This document shows positions 9,647-18,400 of a stretch of 64,000 nt of DNA, in pieces (the stretch's first letter is position 1; each line of letters starts with the position of its first letter). The translations under genes and the position numbers were made by a program. The stretch is taken from NCBI GenBank assembly GCA_964250925.1, contig CAXUHU010000005.1:1-64000 (forward strand), written 5' to 3'. Source of the DNA: BOG-908 sp964250925. Lineage in GTDB: Bacteria; Pseudomonadota; Alphaproteobacteria; Acetobacterales; Acetobacteraceae. The notes below the pieces were generated by a model that was not told the origin of the DNA, did not search any database, and saw only the letters and a list, made by a program, of their open reading frames with translations.

Positions 9647-10497
9647 TCCGTCGGCTCCGAGCGCGCCGGTTCTGCTGGCGGCTTTCTGTAACGTGCCAAA
9701 AACTGTTGCGCGACGCTGGCGACATGGGTTCCGTTGCGGGTGAACACCTTGGCGCGCGATAGCCCGCGTCCGCCGGCCGTGACCGCCGAGTGCTGAACAT
9801 GCAGCATCCAGCCATTGGCGTCGGCATCGCGGTGGAACCAGATCGCGTGGTCGAGGCTCGCCGCCTGCAGCTCGGCGCCGCCCTGCCGCCGATGCGTCAG
9901 CAGCCCCACATGCACCAGTCCGGCATCGGACGCCAAGCCGATCGCGGCCTGATGCATCGCGTGCCCGCCCCGGATCGGCACGCGCGGCCGAAGCCAGAGG
10001 GCGCGCCTGGCTTTGGCGCCCGCTTGCGGTAGCTCGATCGGACGGATCTCCAGCAGCTCGTCGGCGAGGTAGCGCCGCCAGGGCTTGCCCGCTTGCTCCG
10101 CCAGGCGCGCGCGCACGTCGCGCTGGTCCTCCAAGTCCTCTGGCGGCGGCAGGTTTGGCATCTCGGATTGGTGGTCCGGGCCCGCGTCGCCGTCATGGTG
10201 CGAGCTATGACCGGCCAGCAGCAGCCGCGCGTCCTGGCGTATCTCGAAACGTCGGGTCGCGAAGCTGCCGCCATCGCGCGTGTGCTCAACGGCGACGTCG
10301 AACGTCCGCTCCATCGCCCCCACGCCGATGAAATAGGCGTGCAGCGAGTGGCAGTGCCGCGTCTGCCAAGAGGCCGCGACGATTGCCTGCCCGATCAGCA
10401 TGCCGCCAAACAGGCGCGGCTCAGCCGTCCGGGGTGCCGCTGGTGCCGTCCATCCGTCGTGGGCCGGTGACAGGGCGAAAAGCGTGTCGAGATCCAT
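9643..10497 (-). CDS. tesB: Acyl-CoA thioesterase II (TesB family)
   Basis: The 284-aa product is a double-hotdog acyl-CoA thioesterase that releases free acid from acyl-CoA. Visible family features are the N-terminal LFGGMLIGQAI segment, HSLHAYFIGVG in the first hotdog, and in the second hotdog the conserved SLDHAIWFHR and RGLSRAKVFTRNGTHVASVAQQ (given here as two parts of one region near the C-terminus). The length matches E. coli TesB. It lies 21 bp downstream of the thiolase and overlaps the following SDR by 4 bp, so the three genes are one transcription unit. Confidence 0.93.
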   Translation of the reverse strand: MDLDTLFALSPAHDGWTAPAAPRTAEPRLFGGMLIGQAIVAASWQTRHCHSLHAYFIGVGAMERTFDVAVEHTRDGGSFATRRFEIRQDARLLLAGHSSHHDGDAGPDHQSEMPNLPPPEDLEDQRDVRARLAEQAGKPWRRYLADELLEIRPIELPQAGAKARRALWLRPRVPIRGGHAMHQAAIGLASDAGLVHVGLLTHRRQGGAELQAASLDHAIWFHRDADANGWMLHVQHSAVTAGGRGLSRAKVFTRNGTHVASVAQQFLARYRKPPAEPARSEPTE

Positions 10498-10518
10498 CGG
10501 TCGCCAGGAATGCGCCGC

Positions 10519-11721
10519 TCAGAAGATTTCGAACAGCCCGGCGCCGCCCATGCCGCCGCCCATGCACATGGTGACCACGCCCCATTTGGCGCCCCGCCGG
10601 TGCCCCTCGTGCAGGATGTGGCCGGACATGCGCGCGCCGGACATGCCGTAGGGATGGCCGATAGAGATGGCGCCGCCCGACACGTTCAGCCGGTCGTCCG
10701 GGATGCCCAGATGGTCGCGGCAGTACAACACTTGGCTGGCGAACGCTTCGTTCAGCTCCCAAAGGTCGATGTCCTCCACCTTCAGCCCGTGGCGCTGCAG
10801 CAGCTTCGGAATCGCGAACACGGGCCCGATCCCCATTTCGTCCGGGGCGCAGCCTGCCACCGCCAGACCGCGATAGGCGCCAAGCGGGGCCAGGCCGCGC
10901 CGCGCCGCCTCCCCGCGCTCCATCAGCACGAGCGCCGCCGCCCCGTCCGACAGTTGGGACGCGTTGCCGGCGGTGATGAACGCCCCCTGCTTGACCTGCT
11001 GACCGCCGGCGAATACCGGCTTCAGCTTGGCCAGGTCGTCCAGCCGCGTCTGCGGCCGGTTGCCCTCGTCGCGGGCGATGGTCACTTCGCGGTCGCTGGT
11101 CTGCCCGGTCGCCTTGTCTGTCACCTTCATCGTCGTCGTGACAGGCATGATCTCCGCCTCGAAACGGCCGGCGGTCTGCGCTTCCGCGGTGCGTTGCTGG
11201 GAATGCAGCGCGTACTCGTCCTGTGCCTCGCGGCTGATGCCGTAACGCTGGGCCACGATCTCGGCCGTCTCGATCATCGACATGTAGAGGGCGGGCGTCT
11301 GCGCCATCAATTTCGGGTCGCCGGCGCGGGAATGGTTCATCTGGTCGTTCTGCACCAGCGAGATGGTTTCCACCCCGCCGCCCACCGCGATGGTCAGCTC
11401 ACCCGCCATGATGCCCTTTGCGATCGTGGCGATCGCCATCAGGCCGGAGCCGCACTGCCGGTCGATCGTCATGCCAGGCACGCTGTCGGGCAGGCCCGCC
11501 CAGAGCGCGCCCTGGCGGGCCACGTTGTAGCCGGTCGAACCCTGCTGCAGCGCACAGCCCATGGCCACGTCCTCTACGTCCCCGGGCTCGATGCCGGCGC
11601 GGCGCACCGCTTCCCCGATCGCGTGGCCGGCCAATGCCTGGCCCTGCGTGTCGTTGAACGCGCCCCGATAAGCTTTGCCGATCGGCGTGCGGGCAGTGGC
11701 GACGATAACGGCTTCGGCCAT
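10519..11721 (-). CDS. Acetyl-CoA acyltransferase (thiolase)
   Basis: A 400-aa thiolase of the FadA/AtoB superfamily. The acyl-accepting cysteine is C90 in DRQCGSG. NEAFA, the GHPYGMSGAR histidine motif and the C-terminal CMGGGMGGA cysteine loop are all intact. It probably cleaves 3-ketoacyl-CoA, given the downstream thioesterase and hydroxyacyl-CoA-type SDR; a biosynthetic role cannot be excluded. The ATG is preceded by AGGAG about 8 nt upstream. It is first in the operon, with the tandem TetR gene about 270 bp upstream on the same strand. Confidence 0.94.
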   Translation of the reverse strand: MAEAVIVATARTPIGKAYRGAFNDTQGQALAGHAIGEAVRRAGIEPGDVEDVAMGCALQQGSTGYNVARQGALWAGLPDSVPGMTIDRQCGSGLMAIATIAKGIMAGELTIAVGGGVETISLVQNDQMNHSRAGDPKLMAQTPALYMSMIETAEIVAQRYGISREAQDEYALHSQQRTAEAQTAGRFEAEIMPVTTTMKVTDKATGQTSDREVTIARDEGNRPQTRLDDLAKLKPVFAGGQQVKQGAFITAGNASQLSDGAAALVLMERGEAARRGLAPLGAYRGLAVAGCAPDEMGIGPVFAIPKLLQRHGLKVEDIDLWELNEAFASQVLYCRDHLGIPDDRLNVSGGAISIGHPYGMSGARMSGHILHEGHRRGAKWGVVTMCMGGGMGGAGLFEIF

Positions 11722-11845
11722 GCGGATTCTCCTGGACAGGTCGATTCTTACACAAATATGAGAACAAAGGTATGCGCAGCTGCCGAGGAAGGCAACGGCA
11801 GACTCTGGCTTGCTCAGACATGCGGAACGATATTGCCGCGGCTAG

Positions 11846-11857
11846 GCACGATCGTGC
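11846..11857. promoter_or_regulatory. Palindrome GCACGATCGTGC, possible operator
   Basis: A perfect 12-bp palindrome lies in the 270-bp interval between the TetR-type gene and the thiolase. The same core recurs at 16885-16900. Regulatory function is inference. Confidence 0.3.
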
Positions 11858-11991
11858 GACGGGTAGGAAGCACGATGCTGGGCCGCGCACTTAAACTTCA
11901 AGAGCGGGAGCAGCCGTATCGCCGCGGAGATAGCCACCCCGCCATTCGTTGTGAGACGTCGGTCATTGTCTCATAGAAGACCAGGAAGCGC

Positions 11992-13251
11992 TCACGTTCT
12001 TCGCATCAGCCCCTCCAGCAACGGCCGGACATACAGCTCGGCTGCGTTGTCGGCCGTGGCATCCGGCACCCAGCGGCTCAACTCCTCGGCCGAATTGATC
12101 ATCGCGGTTACCATTTCCGCGGCGATGTGTATGTTGCATGGGCGGACCGAGCCGTCGATCAGGCCGTCGTTCAGCATGTCGTTGAACCGCAAGGTGAGCC
12201 GTGAAAGCTCGTGTCCCATGCGCAGGCGCAGCTCGGGCCCTATTGCCGTCAGCGCCGAGGTACGAAGCAACGTGCCGCTCTCGCGCATCTGCCGCGTCAC
12301 CAGGCTTGCTGCGGCAGACGTGACCTGCGCCAAGCCGCTCGTCTCGGCCGCCAGCGCCGTGTCTTGGGCTTCTCGCAATAGGATGAACGTCTGCTCGAAG
12401 CAGGCCAGCACCAGCCCGTCCCGCGTCTCGTTATGGTGGTAGAACGCGCCCTTGGTCACGTTCAGCTCGGCCGATATGCGATCGACCGAGGCGCCGCGAT
12501 AGCCGCATTGATTGATCAGCGCGGTGGTGGCGCGCAGAAAGGTCTGCGTGGAAAGCCGGTCTGTCCTCCCGTCGTCCGGCGGCTCCGGTGGGCCGGCAAA
12601 ACGGGCGAGGTCCGCCGTGCCCACGTTCCCGCTCGCAATCCCGCCCAGCAGCAGGTCGGCCAGGCGGTCGGCGACGCGCGGCGCATCTTTTGGCAGGTAG
12701 TCGCTCGCCCAGATGACGGACCATAGGAGCTGCGAGAGCAGCATGTGCGCAGACGCGTTTAGCCGAGCCTTCGGCCACGCACGGTCTCCGTCGATGAACA
12801 GACGGCGTATGGCCTTGAACATGTCGCCATAGGCCGGCCACACGGTATCCGAGTGCGGGGGGGCCAGCGAGCGCAGATCGCCGAAATGGACGAATTCCGG
12901 CCGCTCACACCGCTGCACGCTGGCCCGCAGATTGAAATAGGCGCGCACGAAGCAGCGTACGCGCGCTTCTACGCCACACTCGGCAATGGCGGACTCCGCC
13001 AGCGCCCTATGCAGCGCAATGGACCGCATAAACGCAGCCGCCACGAGGTCTTCGCGCCTCTCGAAATAATAACGAAGACTTTTCAGGTTCAGCCCGATTT
13101 CGGCGGCAATCACCGCCAGCGTCGCGTTACGCAATCCATGCTTGTTGAACAGCGCGCCGGCGGCGTTGAGTATCTCCTCCTTGCGGCGGTCGAACCGGTC
13201 AGACCGCCGCGCGGCACCCTCGCCAAGGTCGATCGCCTGCAGTCTCGCCAT
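11992..13251 (-). CDS. Tandem-domain TetR family transcriptional regulator
   Basis: The protein is about 419 aa, twice the usual TetR length, and contains two complete TetR N-terminal helix-turn-helix units. The first is at about 20-65 (ILNAAGALFNKHG to LRYYFERREDLV). The second is at about 240-285 (ATTALINQCGYRG to KGAFYHHNETRDGLV). Each is followed by a helical ligand-binding-like region. The ATG at 13251 is preferred; the frame stays open to 13332. It lies upstream of and co-directional with the thiolase-tesB-SDR operon, so control of that operon is plausible but unproven. It may act as a covalent pseudo-dimer. Confidence 0.85.
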   Translation of the reverse strand: MARLQAIDLGEGAARRSDRFDRRKEEILNAAGALFNKHGLRNATLAVIAAEIGLNLKSLRYYFERREDLVAAAFMRSIALHRALAESAIAECGVEARVRCFVRAYFNLRASVQRCERPEFVHFGDLRSLAPPHSDTVWPAYGDMFKAIRRLFIDGDRAWPKARLNASAHMLLSQLLWSVIWASDYLPKDAPRVADRLADLLLGGIASGNVGTADLARFAGPPEPPDDGRTDRLSTQTFLRATTALINQCGYRGASVDRISAELNVTKGAFYHHNETRDGLVLACFEQTFILLREAQDTALAAETSGLAQVTSAAASLVTRQMRESGTLLRTSALTAIGPELRLRMGHELSRLTLRFNDMLNDGLIDGSVRPCNIHIAAEMVTAMINSAEELSRWVPDATADNAAELYVRPLLEGLMRRT

Positions 13252-13454
13252 GCCATACCATCGATGGAAGGACGCAATCCTATCACTGCCCGCGGTCGCT
13301 TCCAACAACGCAGCGGGCCGTGGTACCCGCACGCGGCGAAGCGGGCCGGGACGGAAAACCTGGTGGTAGCTGGACGGCAGCGGACAGGGCTTTTGCAGCT
13401 TGTATCACGCGGGCACCTGCAACTCCTCGCGAATCACAATGCGCCATAACACAT

Positions 13455-13496
13455 CAAGGTCTTTGGTCCTTTCTATCAAAAAGGACTGCTTGCCTA
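13455..13496 (-). repeat. T-rich hairpin repeat at 3' end of the hydrolase gene
   Basis: Read on the minus strand, AAGCAGTCCTTTTTGATAG is followed by AAAGGACCAAAGACCTTG. The arms GTCCTTT (13466-13472) and AAAGGAC (13480-13486) form a stem. It belongs to the family also seen at 32968, 33036, 40841, 40921 and 47098. It directly follows the stop codon and could terminate transcription. Confidence 0.6.
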
Positions 13497-14573
13497 GTAA
13501 TGGTCAGTAAACGCACCAAGTTTGCAGCTATACCCCTCGGGCGGCGCCGTCAGCTTGAAGGCGGACACCGGCGTGCCCTTCGGGTGCGACGACAACGTCG
13601 CCAAAGCCCATGCGTTGAATTCGCCGGTGTGCAGCTTCGGCCAGCGATGCCCGTCCTGCACCGTGCATGCCACGTGTACCACGTCCGGCATGGAGGCATA
13701 GTAGTTCGAGCTCGCCTGCGTCGCCGGCCGATAATCCGCGCACAGTCCCAACGGCGGTCCGCAATCCCATTTATCGTCGCTGCCGCCCCACACGGTGATG
13801 ATCACCATAGGGTCAAGCCGTGCTTTCAGCGGGAAAGGGCCGACGCGGCCCTGGAAGATCTTGTGCGGGTCGGCCTTCACCGCGGCGCGGCCGCCCTGGA
13901 AATCGATATAGGAGCCATCATCGCGCGTGGTGTACCACTCGCCGGAGATCGGCATGCCGCCAGCCCAGAAATCGGAGTCAAACGTCAGCGCGCGGTTGGT
14001 CATTGAGCCGCCGGCTGAAATACCACCCACGTACAGGCGCTTCGGATCGACAGGAAATTTGCTGCCGACGCAAAGCACCATCTGCTTGAGAAAATCCGCG
14101 TCCGGCCCCGGCTCGGTCTTCCAGCGGTCGCTGGCAGGTGTCGTGTTGCGCCCGTCGTTCCACGGCGTCCACGTCCATCCGCCATGGCCTGGCCCGTCGC
14201 ACGGCTTGAAGCCGACGTCGGGGTCCTGGTTGGCGCATTGCCGCACCGGCCCGATCACCGTGTAGCCCTTCGCCGCAAGCGCCGCGTTGTTGCCCGACGG
14301 CGGGTAGGTAAGGTTGGCGTTGGCCGACTCGACCGTGCCCGACATAGGCACCCACACCGGCGCCAGGCCGCTCGCGCCCTGCGCAGGATACAGAACGAAA
14401 GCGCGCTTCAGGCCGTCACTGGGGAAATCCTTGTTCAAGCCAGGCTTTGGGACATAACCGGACGGGCAGGCGAAACTCTCGCTGCGGGCCGGGCTGGGAC
14501 AGAAGCCTGCCATGACACACGCGATAAGCAAGCAGTCTTTCAAGAACGACGACGCAAATTCTGCCTTGCTCAT
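13494..14573 (-). CDS. oph: Secreted oxidised polyvinyl alcohol hydrolase-like esterase
   Basis: A 359-aa exported alpha/beta hydrolase. A signal peptide (about 1-31, ending in PARS) precedes the mature start FACPSGYVPKPG. The nucleophile elbow is GISAG (184-188, Ser186). Several cysteines and a C-terminal HRWP segment, probably holding the catalytic His, match the oxidised-PVA hydrolase branch of the PHB-depolymerase-like esterases. That enzyme cleaves beta-diketones made by PVA dehydrogenase. The start lies only 6 bp after the stop of the upstream quinohaemoprotein, the same pairing as in known PVA degraders. The natural substrate could be another oxidised polymer. A generic PHB-depolymerase-like esterase is the alternative. 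Confidence 0.8.
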   Translation of the reverse strand: MSKAEFASSFLKDCLLIACVMAGFCPSPARSESFACPSGYVPKPGLNKDFPSDGLKRAFVLYPAQGASGLAPVWVPMSGTVESANANLTYPPSGNNAALAAKGYTVIGPVRQCANQDPDVGFKPCDGPGHGGWTWTPWNDGRNTTPASDRWKTEPGPDADFLKQMVLCVGSKFPVDPKRLYVGGISAGGSMTNRALTFDSDFWAGGMPISGEWYTTRDDGSYIDFQGGRAAVKADPHKIFQGRVGPFPLKARLDPMVIITVWGGSDDKWDCGPPLGLCADYRPATQASSNYYASMPDVVHVACTVQDGHRWPKLHTGEFNAWALATLSSHPKGTPVSAFKLTAPPEGYSCKLGAFTDHY

Positions 14574-14579
14574 TGACCG

Positions 14580-16607
14580 TCATCCCCCCAACGCAAAGAC
14601 ATGGATCTTCGGCGTGCCGCCCGGCGGGTTCAGCCAGTAGCCCGACGGCGTGCCGGAAGCCGCGCCCACGTATTGCCGTCCACCAACGGCGTAGGTCACG
14701 ATGCCGGCGCCGAGCTGCTCGCCAACGTTGTGTCGATACAGCACCGCCCCGCTTGCCGAATCCAACGCCAGCAGGTCGCCCGTCAACTCGCCGGCGAACA
14801 GAACCCCGCCAGCCGTGGCAGTCACCGCAGCGATCATTGGCCGCACGGAGTGATAGCGCCATCGCACGGCGCCCGTGCTGGCATCCACCGCGGTCAGCCA
14901 CCCTCTAGCCTTTGTGATCATCGGCGATTGGCCGCCCAGGTATGTGCTGAACGGCACGAACGTCACCTCATGCGCCAGCGTGTAGCGCGAGCACCAATCC
15001 ACCGCCGGCGCTACCAGTAGGTTGACGTCTGCGGCGTAGGCGACACCGTTCCACTGCAGGCCGCCCAGCGCTCCGGGACATACATCCACGCCCGCCTCGG
15101 TCACCGGCAGATCGGCGTTGCTGATCGTCGTCAGCGCCGCCTGGAACAGCTGCTTGTGGCTGTCCCTGTCGAACACCCGCAGCATGCCGTCCTTGCCCGC
15201 CTCGGTCACCAGGTCGCGCGCCACCCCATCCACCGTCGCGTGGTAGAGCGGGCTGACCTGCGTTACGTCCCAGTCATGTGCATCGTGCGGTGCGACCTGC
15301 CTGTACCAGGCGAGCTTCCCGGTGCGCGCGTGCAAAACCAGCACCGAGTTGGTGTACAGGTTGTCGCCACCGCGCAAGGCGGCCGCAAAATCCGGCGCGG
15401 GGTTTGCGGTCGGCACGTAGAGCAGCTCGTGCGTCGCATCGAAGGCGAGCGGTGTCCATACCGAACCGCCGCCGACCGGCACCGTGGGGTGCTGGTTCCA
15501 CGTCTCGGCCCCCGGCTCGCCGGGCTTGGGCACGATGTTGAAGCGCCACACCGGCGCCCCGTCCGACACGCGGAAGGCGCCGATCCAGCCCTGGATGCCG
15601 AACTCGCTGACGGCCGGTGCTACGAACACCAGGTCGCCATAGATCAGCGGCGGCATGGTGATCAGCTCGCCGCCGAGCGGGTTGGACACGCGGCGCGCCC
15701 AAAGCAGCCGGCCGTCACTGGCGTTTAGCGCCAGCAGATAGCCATCCGCCGTGCCGCGCAGCACCCGCCCGTCCGCAATGGCGACACCTCGGTTCGCCGC
15801 AGTTTCCACGCCGGGAAGCTTCGTGGCCCAGTCGTGTCGCCAGCGCTGGACGCAGGTCGCAGCATCGATGGCTAGGGTGGACAGCGCCGAGGTGAAGTAC
15901 ATCGTTCCGTCATGGACCACCGGGAAGGTCTGGAACTTGGCCGCGTAGTTTGGGGTGAAGCTGCACACCTCATGCAGACGGGCCACGTTCCCGCTGTCGA
16001 TTTGCCGGAGCGGCGAGTAGCGCTGCCCGGTGTAGTCCCGGTTGGATACCAGCCAATCCTGGCCGTTCGCGGCCGCGCCCAGCAGCTCCGCCGGGCTGGG
16101 GCCCGCGTCCGTGGCCGCTGTGGTGCCCGGGGTGGCGGCCACGAACGCCGCGCCAGGTAGCCGCAAGGCGGCCGCAGCCATGGCAGGGGCGGACGCGGCC
16201 ATTACTACCCGGCTCAGCGCCGCATCGTCCGCTGTCAACGCCTGTGGCCCGGCTGCCTGGCCGTTGGCCTTCAGCAGGAAAGCTACAACGTCGACGTAAT
16301 CCTGGCTGGGCAGGGAGCCTGCTGCGCCCAATGGCATGTTTTGGGCAATGTAGCTGAACAGATCCTTCAGCGATCGGCGCGGCCCCGCCCAACCTGCCTG
16401 GAAATGCGGGCCCACCAGCGCCGGCGCGGCGCCATTGGCCAGCGCGGCGCCATGACATGCGGCGCAATGCGAGGCATAGACCTGCGCCCCGGTCTGCGCC
16501 TGGAGCTGCGTGAACGAGGCCTTCGGCACCGCCTGTCCGGCCAAGGCGGCCGACATAGAGCAGCCCGAGGCTGCGCATAAAAGCCGCGTCAAGATCGTCG
16601 TGCGCAC
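14580..16607 (-). CDS. pvadh: PQQ-dependent quinohaemoprotein, polyvinyl alcohol dehydrogenase-like
   Basis: The 675-aa protein has a signal peptide (about 1-24), an N-terminal cytochrome c domain and a C-terminal eight-blade PQQ propeller. The haem site is CAACH (48-52), with a likely axial methionine at 91 (QNMPLG). The propeller starts near residue 180 with repeated W-motif blades (LWARR, VWRFN, LAWYR, RWRYH). Haem at the N-terminus is the arrangement of PVA dehydrogenases; quinohaemoprotein alcohol dehydrogenases carry it at the C-terminus. No adjacent-cysteine pair like that of methanol dehydrogenase is evident. It would oxidise secondary alcohols in the periplasm and pass electrons to the fused cytochrome. 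It forms an operon with the downstream hydrolase. Confidence 0.82.
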   Translation of the reverse strand: MRTTILTRLLCAASGCSMSAALAGQAVPKASFTQLQAQTGAQVYASHCAACHGAALANGAAPALVGPHFQAGWAGPRRSLKDLFSYIAQNMPLGAAGSLPSQDYVDVVAFLLKANGQAAGPQALTADDAALSRVVMAASAPAMAAAALRLPGAAFVAATPGTTAATDAGPSPAELLGAAANGQDWLVSNRDYTGQRYSPLRQIDSGNVARLHEVCSFTPNYAAKFQTFPVVHDGTMYFTSALSTLAIDAATCVQRWRHDWATKLPGVETAANRGVAIADGRVLRGTADGYLLALNASDGRLLWARRVSNPLGGELITMPPLIYGDLVFVAPAVSEFGIQGWIGAFRVSDGAPVWRFNIVPKPGEPGAETWNQHPTVPVGGGSVWTPLAFDATHELLYVPTANPAPDFAAALRGGDNLYTNSVLVLHARTGKLAWYRQVAPHDAHDWDVTQVSPLYHATVDGVARDLVTEAGKDGMLRVFDRDSHKQLFQAALTTISNADLPVTEAGVDVCPGALGGLQWNGVAYAADVNLLVAPAVDWCSRYTLAHEVTFVPFSTYLGGQSPMITKARGWLTAVDASTGAVRWRYHSVRPMIAAVTATAGGVLFAGELTGDLLALDSASGAVLYRHNVGEQLGAGIVTYAVGGRQYVGAASGTPSGYWLNPPGGTPKIHVFALGG

Positions 16608-17277
16608 AGATTGGCCCTGCCGGCTGTTTCAACTGGACATAGCAGGTGAACGGTGCGGACCAGGGAGCTTAGGCCGCCTCTGACCCGGAGCCGATGACCC
16701 TTCCACGCTTTCCTGTTTGAGATATGTAGTCTGATGAATGTGCCCACCGTCAAGGGGCGGGGGAAATCGGGTAGGGCTCGGGCGCTTAGGAAGGTTTGAC
16801 GCCCGAGACGGAGGTGCTGCCCGCAACACTCCCGAGTTTGGCTGGAAAGACGGCTAGCGATCGTGCGTTCGCTTCGTGCCCATCCCGCACGATCGTGCGG
16901 CGAGGCGTGCCTTGGGCGTCACCACTCTGCATCGTCCACAAGGCCAAACAGAGTTGACCTCTGTCGTGAGAAATACGGGATGGTGAGCGCGCGCTGCCCG
17001 AGGTGCCACTGGGCTGGCGCCGGTCGTGGCTAGAGCCGCCGCACGCAGGCATCGCGTTCGACGGGCCGGACGGCCCACCACGACTGCTGTCTTAGCCGCT
17101 ACTCGCTGTCCAGGTAGCCGACGCGCCCGGGTCGGGTGCGCTTGCGAGGTGGGTGAATGAACGGTAGGCGGGGTTGATGCAGTCATTCAAGCAGGCTTAA
17201 GACGCCGGTCATGTTCGAGGTATGTTGCAGGTTGTGAGTAGGCCGTCGTCCGCTCTGCGATTGAATGGCGTCCGGCC
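16608..17277. other. 670-bp intergenic region with no clear gene
   Basis: This region separates the divergent PVADH-like gene and lptF. It holds the perfect 16-bp palindrome CCGCACGATCGTGCGG at 16885-16900. On the plus strand it also has a short frame (16970-17095, ending LLS and a stop) whose residues PEVPLGWRRSWLEPP look protein-like and may be a decayed gene remnant. No complete gene, tRNA or known regulatory element was recognised. Promoters for both flanking genes must lie here. Confidence 0.6.
16885..16900. promoter_or_regulatory. 16-bp palindrome CCGCACGATCGTGCGG
   Basis: The palindrome is perfect and shares the 12-bp core GCACGATCGTGC with 11846-11857. A half-site, CGATCGTGCG, also occurs about 25 bp upstream. 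It could be an operator for either divergent gene; this is inference only. Confidence 0.35.
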
Positions 17278-18366
17278 TTGATCATCAGCCGCTATCTGCT
17301 TGTGCAAATCCTCAAGCCGCTTGCGGTCGTATTCAGCGTTCTGGTCGCCTTGTTCGCCAGCTACAGCGTGAACAGTTTCCTCTCGGACGCGGTCAACGGG
17401 TTGCTGCCCGCGGGCGCTGTTGCGGCTCTGACCGGGCTGAAGGTGATGATAGCGCTTGAGGTTTTGATACCGGCCTCGCTTTACGTCGCGGTCTTGATTT
17501 CCTTTGCGCGGCTTTATGGCGACTCCGAGTTCACCGCCATGTTCGCGCTGTCGATCACACCTGGCACAATCATGCGTACGGTGTTCAGCTTGGCCGCGTG
17601 TCTTGCGTTGGTGGTGGGTTGTCTTTCCCTTTTTGTTCGCCCTTGGGCCTATCAGCGACTGCATTTGCTATCCGCGCGTGCCGGCAGCTTGCTCGATGTA
17701 GACGCCATGCAAGCCGGCTCCTTCTACGTGGACCAGAACGGAGCCAGAGTGATCTTCATTGCCCATCGTGAAGGGGCGGGCAGCCCTGCCCGCAACATTT
17801 TCGTCAAGCTGCGGCATAGCGACCGGACCGAGGTAATCTCCGCGAAGCTGGCGTACGCCGCGCCGAACCCGGCCGCGGATACCGGCTCGGAACTCTATCT
17901 GAGCGATGCCTACCTCTACGAAATCGAGCGTTCGAACGGGCTGGGTGACGAGGTGCTGCAGGCACAAGGGATCGTAGTCAACCCAGACAGCAGGAGCATC
18001 GAGCCGCCGACCTACAGCGCAGTGGCGGCGAGCAGCGCGCAAATTGCCCGATCTCGGTCAACGGAAGACATAGCCGAATTTCAGTGGCGGCTATCTACCC
18101 CGTTATCCACCCTGCTTCTCGGCATGTTGGGTGTTCCACTGGCGCGCAGGAGACCGCGGGAAGACAGGTACTCTCGGCTTGCTGTCGCCATATTGACATA
18201 TTTTGGCTACTACTTGCTGTTCACGTCGGCGCGAACGTGGGTGCAGCACGGGGCCATATCGAAGGTTCCGGGTATCTGGTGGGTACCGGCGCTTCTCACG
18301 CTTGTTTTGCTGACAGCCATTTACCTGCCGACAATTGATTTTGGTCTCAGACGCGAACGTGCGTAA
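17278..18366 (+). CDS. lptF: LptF/LptG family permease (LptF-like)
   Basis: The 362-aa inner-membrane protein follows the YjgP/YjgQ permease pattern. There are two to three membrane helices in the first 125 residues, a periplasmic beta-jellyroll region (about 140-255) and three C-terminal helices (about 270-350). In the LptB2FG transporter such subunits extract lipid from the inner membrane. The start is a TTG at 17278 followed by IISRYLLVQILKP, which aligns with the family N-terminus. It is followed immediately by lptG. No lptD/surA homologue is adjacent, and the opposite strand carries lipid head-group genes, so this could be a specialised paralogue. Confidence 0.87.
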   Translation: MIISRYLLVQILKPLAVVFSVLVALFASYSVNSFLSDAVNGLLPAGAVAALTGLKVMIALEVLIPASLYVAVLISFARLYGDSEFTAMFALSITPGTIMRTVFSLAACLALVVGCLSLFVRPWAYQRLHLLSARAGSLLDVDAMQAGSFYVDQNGARVIFIAHREGAGSPARNIFVKLRHSDRTEVISAKLAYAAPNPAADTGSELYLSDAYLYEIERSNGLGDEVLQAQGIVVNPDSRSIEPPTYSAVAASSAQIARSRSTEDIAEFQWRLSTPLSTLLLGMLGVPLARRRPREDRYSRLAVAILTYFGYYLLFTSARTWVQHGAISKVPGIWWVPALLTLVLLTAIYLPTIDFGLRRERA

Positions 18367-18400
18367 CACGCCATTTGAGGATCGGGCCAACCTGCTGGCA

